Source: an uncultured Prevotellaceae bacterium (GTDB taxonomy: Bacteria > Bacteroidota > Bacteroidia > Bacteroidales > Bacteroidaceae). From it: a stretch of 12,581 nucleotides of DNA. Of this stretch, positions 6,881-12,581 are shown piece after piece (the stretch's first letter is position 1; every line of letters begins with the position of its first letter). The DNA lies in the NCBI GenBank assembly GCA_937900485.1, contig CALCEL010000099.1, positions 1 to 12,581 of the forward strand, written 5' to 3'. The position numbers and the translations under genes were made by a program. The notes under the pieces were generated by a model. It was not told the DNA's origin. It ran no database searches and saw only the letters and a program-made list of their open reading frames with translations.

Positions 6881-7648
6881 ATGATTAGTCCTTTAGCTTT
6901 CATCGATCCGGAAGCCGTAATCGGTGAGAATTGTGAGATAGGTCCATTTAGTTTCGTGGACAAGAATGTTGTGATTGGTGATAATAACGTTCTCATGAAC
7001 AGTGTTACTCTTTTATCTGGAACACGTCTGGGAAATGGTAACACATTGTTTCCTGGTGCTGTGATTGGCGCCGTGCCTCAAGATCTCAAGTTTAGAGGTG
7101 AGGAGACGACGGCGGAGATAGGTGACAACAATAAGATACGCGAGAATGTGACTATCCATCGTGGTACCGCCAGCAAGGGCAAGACTGTAGTGGGAAGCAA
7201 TAACCTCATAATGGAGAATGCTCACGTTGCTCACGATTGTGTGTTGGGAAGTGGAATTATTATGGGTAACTCAACGAAGCTCGCTGGTGAGGTGGTAGTT
7301 GACGACAACGCCATATTGTCAGCCGTGGTTCTGGTTCATCAGTTCTGTCACATCGGGGGGTACACAATGGTACAGGGCGGAAGCCGTACTTCAAAGGACA
7401 TCCCGCCTTTTGTCATGGCAGGAAAGGAGCCAATTTCCTATTTCGGACTGAATGTTGTCGGTCTTCGTCGTCGTGGATTCTGTAATGAGCTTATAGACAA
7501 TATACACCATGCCTATCGTCTGATATACAACAGCAACTTGAAGGTTGCTGAAGCAATACAGCAGATTAAGGAGGAGGTTCCTATGAGCAAGGAGATAGAG
7601 TATATTATTGATTTTGTAGGTTCCTCTCAGAGAGGTATTATCAGATAG
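6881..7648 (+). CDS. lpxA: UDP-N-acetylglucosamine 3-O-acyltransferase
   Basis: LpxA transfers a 3-hydroxyacyl chain from acyl carrier protein to UDP-GlcNAc, the first step of lipid A synthesis. The 255-residue protein has the family length: a left-handed beta-helix of hexapeptide repeats (about 1-180) and a C-terminal helical part (about 190-255) ending SSQRGIIR, close to the classic ending STRGLIR. The catalytic base is His118 in NAHVAHDC, matching E. coli His125; His115 and His153 (VHQFC) also match conserved histidines. E. coli His144 is replaced by Glu137 (LAGEVVVDD). The acyl-ruler position (E. coli Gly173) is Gly166, compatible with long acyl chains, as expected for Bacteroidales lipid A, though this is inference. 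Its TAG is two bases before the next ATG. Confidence 0.96.
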   Translation: MISPLAFIDPEAVIGENCEIGPFSFVDKNVVIGDNNVLMNSVTLLSGTRLGNGNTLFPGAVIGAVPQDLKFRGEETTAEIGDNNKIRENVTIHRGTASKGKTVVGSNNLIMENAHVAHDCVLGSGIIMGNSTKLAGEVVVDDNAILSAVVLVHQFCHIGGYTMVQGGSRTSKDIPPFVMAGKEPISYFGLNVVGLRRRGFCNELIDNIHHAYRLIYNSNLKVAEAIQQIKEEVPMSKEIEYIIDFVGSSQRGIIR

Positions 7649-7650
7649 TT

Positions 7651-8199
7651 ATGATTTACAGATTTACTATTATCTCAGATGAGGTGGATGATTTCATGCG
7701 TGAGGTCAAGATTGACTCAGACGCTTCGTTCATCGAACTGCACAAGCTGATTCTGGAGTCTTGCGGCTATGAGGACAATCAGTTGACTTTCTTCACAGTA
7801 TGTCATGACGGATGGGAGAAAGGACAGGAGATAACGTTGGAGCGTATGGACACAGACTCTGACAGTGACTCTTATGTCATGAGTGAGACACGTCTCAGTG
7901 AGTTCCTTGAGGATGAGAAGCAGCACTTGCTGTATACATTCGATCCGTTGTCGGAGAGATGTTTTTTTATTGAGTTGTCTGAGATTATCACTGGTAAGTC
8001 CGCGGGAAAGGGACAAGTGACACGCTCAGTGGGTGAGGCTCCGTCTCAGACGTTGGATTTCGATGATATGTTTTCTGGCGTGTCGTCATCAGTTTCTTCT
8101 GGTGACTTCGGCGGAGATTTGTTTTCTGACGATGATGGTATTTCTGACGAGGATATAGACCTTGAAGGATTGGATATCACAGACGGAGAACCGTTTTGA
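7651..8199 (+). CDS. Conserved acidic protein, pRiA4b ORF-3-like fold, function unknown
   Basis: A 182-residue cytoplasmic protein without signal peptide or membrane segment. The N-terminal domain (about 1-115; MIYRFTIISDEVDDFMREVKI, then FIELHKLILESCGY and LTFFTVCHDGWEKG) resembles the plasmid pRiA4b ORF-3-like family, often annotated 'IS1096 element passenger TnpR family'. That name is historical and nothing here suggests recombinase activity. From about 118 the protein becomes a low-complexity tail rich in Ser, Gly and Asp (FSDDDGISDEDIDLEGLDI), probably disordered. A similar protein lies between lpxA and miaA in Bacteroides genomes as I remember them, so the position looks conserved. Two bases separate it from lpxA, implying translation from the same message. 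A link to lipid A regulation would be a guess. Confidence 0.85.
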   Translation: MIYRFTIISDEVDDFMREVKIDSDASFIELHKLILESCGYEDNQLTFFTVCHDGWEKGQEITLERMDTDSDSDSYVMSETRLSEFLEDEKQHLLYTFDPLSERCFFIELSEIITGKSAGKGQVTRSVGEAPSQTLDFDDMFSGVSSSVSSGDFGGDLFSDDDGISDEDIDLEGLDITDGEPF

Positions 8200-8238
8200 T
8201 ACTTGAGTGAACGATAGTCTCAAAGAAAGACAAGTCTG

Positions 8239-9141
8239 ATGAGAACTTTGCTTGTTCTGCTGGGTCCTACGGGAGTGGGGAAAACGGAGCTGAGTCTCAC
8301 GTTGGCTGAGAGGTTGAATTCCCCGATTTTGTCAGCGGATTCTCGACAGATATATAAGGATATTGAGATTGGTACGGCTGCTCCCATAAAGGAACAGATG
8401 GATAGAGTCAGACATTACTTCGTTCATAATCTTGATTTGTGCCAGTATTACAGTGCGGCTGAGTACGAGAGTGATGTTCTGTGTCTTCTCGATAGATTGT
8501 TTGAGGAAAGGGAAGTCGTGGTGATGACAGGTGGCAGCATGATGTATATTGATGCTGTCACAAAGGGAATAGATGATATTCCGACAGTGGATGAGGACAC
8601 GAGGGAAATGTTGAGGTTGCGTTTCGAGACTGAAGGACTTGACAAACTTTTAGACGAGTTGCGTCTTCTCGACCCTGAGTATTATGATGTGGTGGATAAG
8701 AAAAACTATAAGCGTGTCGTGCATGCGCTTGAGATTTGTTATATGACGGGAAAGACATTCACGTCATTCAGGAAGAGACAAGTAAAGGAACGTCCTTTCC
8801 GAATTGTGAAGGTGGGATTGAGACGAGACAGACAGGTTCTGTTTGACAGGATTAACAAAAGAGTTGATCAGATGATGAGCATGGGATTGCTCGAAGAGGC
8901 GAGGAGAGTATATGACTTACGGCATTATAACTCGTTGAACACCGTGGGATACAAGGAGATGTTCAAGGTCATAGACGGAGAGTGGGAATTACCGATGGCA
9001 GTTGAGAGGCTAAAGAAGAATACCCGTGTCTATGCCAAAAAACAGATGACATGGTTTGCGCATGACAAGGATATTGTTTGGCTTGATGCTGATAGTATGT
9101 CGGAGGATGAGATGGTGAATAAGATTATGGGATACTTGTGA
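8239..9141 (+). CDS. miaA: tRNA dimethylallyltransferase
   Basis: MiaA transfers a dimethylallyl group to adenosine 37 of tRNAs that read codons beginning with U, giving i6A and improving reading accuracy. The 300-residue protein has the expected length. It carries the P-loop GPTGVGKT at 9-16, SADSRQIY at 32-39 (Asp34 in the position of the catalytic acid), the NYKRVVHALEICYMTGKT helix region (residues 155-172) and the late LNTVGYKEM motif. The usual GGTGLY motif reads GGSMMY here, which I recall as a feature of one of the two MiaA paralogues found in Bacteroidales. A second miaA elsewhere in the genome would therefore not be surprising. It begins 39 bases after the acidic-protein gene and ends 13 bases before mrcA, inside an otherwise envelope-related operon. 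Confidence 0.95.
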   Translation: MRTLLVLLGPTGVGKTELSLTLAERLNSPILSADSRQIYKDIEIGTAAPIKEQMDRVRHYFVHNLDLCQYYSAAEYESDVLCLLDRLFEEREVVVMTGGSMMYIDAVTKGIDDIPTVDEDTREMLRLRFETEGLDKLLDELRLLDPEYYDVVDKKNYKRVVHALEICYMTGKTFTSFRKRQVKERPFRIVKVGLRRDRQVLFDRINKRVDQMMSMGLLEEARRVYDLRHYNSLNTVGYKEMFKVIDGEWELPMAVERLKKNTRVYAKKQMTWFAHDKDIVWLDADSMSEDEMVNKIMGYL

Positions 9142-9154
9142 AAATTCATTTTTT

Positions 9155-11599
9155 ATGAAGGAGTATTTTCTAAAAGCATGGAAGTGTATTGTTTTTGCTT
9201 GGCATTGGTACGCTTCGCAGTTCAAGGGTGTGTGGTATCAAAGGATTGTCACCCCGGTGATGTCTTTCGTCGTGCTTTTCTTTCTCTATCTCGCCGCTGT
9301 CGATAGCAATTTCTGCGGATTGTTTGGTTTGTCCCCGACCATGGATTGTATTGAGAATCCCGTGAACAGCGAGGCTTCTCTGATTTATTCTGACGATAGT
9401 GTGCTGATTGGTAAGTTCTTCAGCGAGAACCGTTCACCTGTATCTTTTGAGGAAATTTCTCCGTATGTTATTAACGCTCTCATCTCTACTGAGGATGAGA
9501 GGTTCTATCTGCATCATGGCATCGATTATCAAGCGTTGTTCGCTGCTGCTAAGGATATGAGTCAAGGTAACGCGAGAGGAGCGAGTACCATTACTCAGCA
9601 GCTGGTGAAGAACCTGTTCAAGATACGTTCACAGTATTCCACAGGACTGTTGGGACGTGTACCTGTGCTGAAGCTTTTGATAATGAAGTCAAAGGAATGG
9701 ATTACTGCCATCAAGATTGAGAATCTGTACAGCAAGAAAGACATATTGACGCTGTATCTCAATACTGTCGACTTTGGTAGTAACTCATATGGTATACGTA
9801 CTGCGGCAAAGACATATTTCAATACACTGCCAAAGAACTTGACGGCAGAACAGGCCGCCACGCTGATTGGACTGTTGAAGGCCACGACTACGTATAACCC
9901 TAGAATAAATCCGAAAAACAGTTTCCAGAGACGTAACGTTGTGTTAGCGAATATGCTCTCTCATAATGCCATGTTCACTGAGGGCAAGATAACTAAGTCC
10001 GACTATGACTCTCTGATACATATTCCTATTAACATATCACAGTTCAAGGTGGAGAACGCATACGACGGAAAGGGGCAGTATTTCCGTCAGGCTGTTCGTG
10101 AGTACCTTCGAGACTGGTGCAATAAGAACAACATTGACCTTTACGGTGATGGATTGAAGATTTACACGACTATAGACACACGTATGCAGGCGTATGCGGA
10201 GTGGGCTGTGAACAAACAGATGAAGTCACTGCAAAAAAAGTTCGATGATCATTGGAGAGGCATGAACCCATGGCGTGACGAGCGTCATCAGGAGATTGCG
10301 GGCTTCATTGAGGGCATAGCGAAGAGGACAAGCTATTATAATATTCTCAAGGAGAAATACAATGGTGATGCGGACTCTATCAGCTACTACATGAACCTGC
10401 CTCATAAAGTCAAGGTGTTCGCTTATGGCAAAGAGGGAAAGAACGGAACGGTTGAGATGACGATGAGTACAATGGACAGTATCCGTTACATGGTGCGTTT
10501 CCTTCATTGCGGTTTTGTCGTCATGGAGCCGAAGACCAGCTTTGTGAAGTCATGGGTCGGCGATGTCGACTTCAACTCTTGGAAATATGACAAGGTGACT
10601 GCCATGAGACAGCCGGGTTCAACATTCAAGTTGTTTGTCTACTCCTCTGCTTTCGAGAATAACGACTCCATCACGCCTATGTCACGTAGAGTGGACAGTT
10701 ATATAAGTCTGAAGGTGCCGGATGACAAAGACACCACGAAGCTGGTGACGTGGACTCCTCACAATGCCAACGGTTTCTGCACCAATGGAAATATGCCGTT
10801 GAAGTCAGCGTTCGCCCAGTCTGTGAACACTATCGCTGTCAAGTTGGGACAGGAGACAGGAATAGATAATGTGGTAGACATTGCGCATAAGATGGGAATA
10901 CACAGTCCTTTGGACGCCACTCCCGCCTTATCTCTCGGCTCGTCCGACGTGACATTGTTGGAGCTTGTCGACTCTTATGCCACAGTCATGAATGACGGAA
11001 TGCAGAGAGACCCCGTTCTCGTGACTAAAATCGTCGACAGGAACGGAGACGTGATATATGACTACGACGAGGAGGTGAGGAAAGCGGAGAGAGCCATCAA
11101 GTATAAGACCGCTTTTTACATGCAGCGTCTGTTCTGGGAAGGACTCCATGACAGGTGGGGAACGACGGCCGCTTTGTGGTCATACATACACCCTGTGCTT
11201 CAAGGAAACGACTTCGGAGGAAAGACAGGAACGTCAAGCAACCACTCAGACGCTTGGTTCGTCGGATGTACCGCCAACCTTGTGGCTGGAGCGTGGGTCG
11301 GTGGTGAGTACAGATGTATCCATTTCCGTACCGGAGAGTTAGGACAAGGCTCACGCACAGCCTTGCCGGTGTTCGGCTATTTCATCAGTAAATTGCTGAA
11401 GGATTCTAAGTTCAAACATTACGGAGGAATGTATCCGGAGCCGAAGGAGGACATAGCCCGGTCAACATACATCGGACCGGGATATGTCTATGTCAAGCCG
11501 GACTCCTTGGATGAGGATTCCATAGAGCAGAATACCGATTTGGTCATCCACAGACACTCTGAGCAGACAGCGACGTCGACGGGAGGCGCAGTGGAGTGA
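9155..11599 (+). CDS. mrcA: Class A penicillin-binding protein 1A (glycosyltransferase/transpeptidase)
   Basis: This bifunctional enzyme polymerises lipid II into glycan chains and cross-links the peptides on the periplasmic side of the inner membrane. The 814 residues hold a short cytoplasmic start, one membrane anchor (about 31-48), and a GT51 glycosyltransferase domain with catalytic Glu113 in TEDERFY (112-118), GASTITQQLVKN (142-153) and a conserved region to about 265. A linker region of the Bacteroidota type runs from about 300 to 480 (DDHWRGMNPW at 364-373). The transpeptidase domain has Ser489 nucleophile in STFK (489-492), SVN (556-558) and KTGT (690-693). All catalytic motifs are intact, so both activities are expected. 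The C-terminal tail beyond about 780 is polar and Asp/Ser/Thr-rich, without a recognisable domain. The symbol follows the E. coli PBP1a gene. Confidence 0.95.
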   Translation: MKEYFLKAWKCIVFAWHWYASQFKGVWYQRIVTPVMSFVVLFFLYLAAVDSNFCGLFGLSPTMDCIENPVNSEASLIYSDDSVLIGKFFSENRSPVSFEEISPYVINALISTEDERFYLHHGIDYQALFAAAKDMSQGNARGASTITQQLVKNLFKIRSQYSTGLLGRVPVLKLLIMKSKEWITAIKIENLYSKKDILTLYLNTVDFGSNSYGIRTAAKTYFNTLPKNLTAEQAATLIGLLKATTTYNPRINPKNSFQRRNVVLANMLSHNAMFTEGKITKSDYDSLIHIPINISQFKVENAYDGKGQYFRQAVREYLRDWCNKNNIDLYGDGLKIYTTIDTRMQAYAEWAVNKQMKSLQKKFDDHWRGMNPWRDERHQEIAGFIEGIAKRTSYYNILKEKYNGDADSISYYMNLPHKVKVFAYGKEGKNGTVEMTMSTMDSIRYMVRFLHCGFVVMEPKTSFVKSWVGDVDFNSWKYDKVTAMRQPGSTFKLFVYSSAFENNDSITPMSRRVDSYISLKVPDDKDTTKLVTWTPHNANGFCTNGNMPLKSAFAQSVNTIAVKLGQETGIDNVVDIAHKMGIHSPLDATPALSLGSSDVTLLELVDSYATVMNDGMQRDPVLVTKIVDRNGDVIYDYDEEVRKAERAIKYKTAFYMQRLFWEGLHDRWGTTAALWSYIHPVLQGNDFGGKTGTSSNHSDAWFVGCTANLVAGAWVGGEYRCIHFRTGELGQGSRTALPVFGYFISKLLKDSKFKHYGGMYPEPKEDIARSTYIGPGYVYVKPDSLDEDSIEQNTDLVIHRHSEQTATSTGGAVE

Positions 11600-11651
11600 C
11601 AGTTTGTGCTCACATGAAGAAAATAAGTGATACTCATTAAATAAAATAACA

Positions 11652-12581
11652 ATGAAAGCTTTAACAAGAACTGATTTTAACTTTCCAGGACAGAAAGAAG
11701 TGTATCATGGTAAAGTGAGGGATGTTTACAACATCAATGATGACATTATGGTTATGGTCGCCACTGACCGAATAAGCGCTTTTGACGTGGTGTTGCCTAA
11801 GGGTATTCCTTTCAAGGGACAGGTGCTTAACCAGATCGCGGCCAAGTTCTTGGACGCCTCATCCTCAATCGTGCCAAACTGGAAGTTGGCTACTCCAGAC
11901 CCGATGGTTACCGTCGGTCTCAAGTGTGAGGGATTCCGTGTCGAGATGATTATACGTGGTTATCTGACCGGTTCTGCATGGCGTGAGTATAAAGCTGGAA
12001 ACAGAGTGCTCTGCGGCATAACACTGCCTGAGGGTATGAAGGAGAATGAGAAGTTCCCAACTCCTATCATCACTCCTACCACTAAGGCAGATGAGGGACA
12101 TGACGAGAACATCTCAAAAGAGGAGATCATTGCTCAGGGACTCGTTAGTAAGGAGGACTATGAGCAGATGGAGAAGTACACGTACGCTCTCTTTGAGCTG
12201 GGTACGAGAGTGGCTGCAGAGCAGGGACTGATACTTGTCGACACTAAGTATGAGTTTGGTAAGCGTGACGGTAAGGTCTATCTCATCGATGAGGTACACA
12301 CACCGGACTCATCACGTTACTTCTACGCTGATGGTTATGAGGAGAAGTTCGCTAAGGGTGAGCCACAGAGACAGTTGTCCAAGGAGTTCGTGCGTCAGTG
12401 GCTTATCGAGCATAACTTCATGAACCAGCCGGGACAGGTGATGCCTGAGATTACTGATGAGTATGCAGAGAGCGTGTCAGACCGTTACATAGAGCTTTAC
12501 GAGCATATCATAGGCGAGAAATTCATCAAGGAAGAGTCTTGTGACAATCTCGCCGCGCGAATAGAGAAGAATGTGCTTGAC
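11652..12581 (+). CDS. purC: SAICAR synthase, 3' end beyond the window
   Basis: PurC joins aspartate to carboxyaminoimidazole ribonucleotide using ATP, giving SAICAR in de novo purine synthesis. The frame is open from the ATG at 11652 to the window edge: 310 codons with no stop. Signatures are GKVRDVYN (20-27), ATDRISAFD (37-45), LTGSAWREYKAGN, the phosphate-binding stretch TPTTKADEGHDENIS and LIDEVHTPDSSRYF. The last visible residues, ARIEKNVLD, lie close to the usual C-terminus of Bacteroidota PurC (about 314 residues from memory), so only a few codons are missing. The 52 bases after mrcA show no promoter box of the TAnnTTTG type, so it may be co-transcribed or use an unrecognised promoter. 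PurM upstream in the window makes AIR, the precursor two reactions earlier. Confidence 0.95.
   Translation, partial: MKALTRTDFNFPGQKEVYHGKVRDVYNINDDIMVMVATDRISAFDVVLPKGIPFKGQVLNQIAAKFLDASSSIVPNWKLATPDPMVTVGLKCEGFRVEMIIRGYLTGSAWREYKAGNRVLCGITLPEGMKENEKFPTPIITPTTKADEGHDENISKEEIIAQGLVSKEDYEQMEKYTYALFELGTRVAAEQGLILVDTKYEFGKRDGKVYLIDEVHTPDSSRYFYADGYEEKFAKGEPQRQLSKEFVRQWLIEHNFMNQPGQVMPEITDEYAESVSDRYIELYEHIIGEKFIKEESCDNLAARIEKNVLD

Larger units (their letters stand above)
4919..11599 (+). other. Probable envelope operon lpxD-lpxC-lpxA-orf-miaA-mrcA
   Basis: Six plus-strand genes follow one another with intergenic gaps of 1, 11, 2, 39 and 13 bases and no internal promoter box or terminator that I could see. 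A good promoter lies just before the first gene. The grouping brings together the first three committed enzymes of lipid A synthesis and a peptidoglycan synthase, with an uncharacterised acidic protein and a tRNA-modifying enzyme between them. Co-transcription is inferred from spacing only. Whether purC, 52 bases further on, belongs to it is unclear. Confidence 0.7.

Noticed and set aside
7651..8199. Mobile-element origin suggested by the family name 'IS1096 passenger TnpR'
   Set aside because: No terminal repeats, transposase or target duplication around it, and its place in the lpx operon is consistent with a resident gene; the name is historical.
11600..11651. Terminator or promoter between mrcA and purC
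   Set aside because: No stable stem, T tract or TAnnTTTG box could be found in these 52 bases; only weak TGA/TCA repeats.

Overview
The window reads as an ordinary chromosomal segment of a Bacteroidota organism, most likely order Bacteroidales. Several signs point that way. PurM, PrfA, LpxA, MiaA and the bifunctional penicillin-binding protein all have the sequence style I know from Bacteroides and Prevotella. No clear Shine-Dalgarno sites precede the genes. The purM/lpxD intergenic region carries two promoters of the Bacteroidota type (TTTG at about -33, TAnnTTTGC at about -7). I cannot name a genus. I see no mobile element, CRISPR array, tRNA, rRNA or phage gene.

Layout. Bases 1-262 are AT-rich and carry no credible gene. 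A predicted lipoprotein of unknown function (263-985, +) converges on a minus-strand cluster, purM-prfA-comEC (4738 down to 1030). That cluster makes the purine enzyme AIR synthase, peptide release factor 1 and a shortened ComEC-type DNA-uptake channel. prfA and comEC are one base apart. A 180-base divergent intergenic region then carries back-to-back promoters, one for purM and one for the plus-strand cluster. The plus-strand cluster is lpxD-lpxC-lpxA-(unknown acidic protein)-miaA-mrcA (4919-11599), with gaps of 1, 11, 2, 39 and 13 bases, so it is probably one operon. purC (SAICAR synthase) starts at 11652 and runs off the right edge only a few codons short of its usual end.

How the genes work together. 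LpxA, LpxC and LpxD catalyse the first three steps of lipid A synthesis. The class A penicillin-binding protein (glycosyltransferase plus transpeptidase) builds peptidoglycan. The plus-strand operon is therefore an envelope-building unit with a tRNA-modification gene, miaA, inside it. PurM and PurC belong to the same purine pathway but lie in different transcription units.

The most notable observation is that LpxC ends cleanly after the deacetylase domain. In Bacteroidota, LpxC is normally fused to the fatty-acid dehydratase FabZ. Here the FabZ half is absent and only 11 bases separate the lpxC stop from lpxA. A second point is the compact ComEC, which appears to lack both the N-terminal OB-fold region and any C-terminal metallo-beta-lactamase domain. 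I did not find convincing evidence of a wholly new system.
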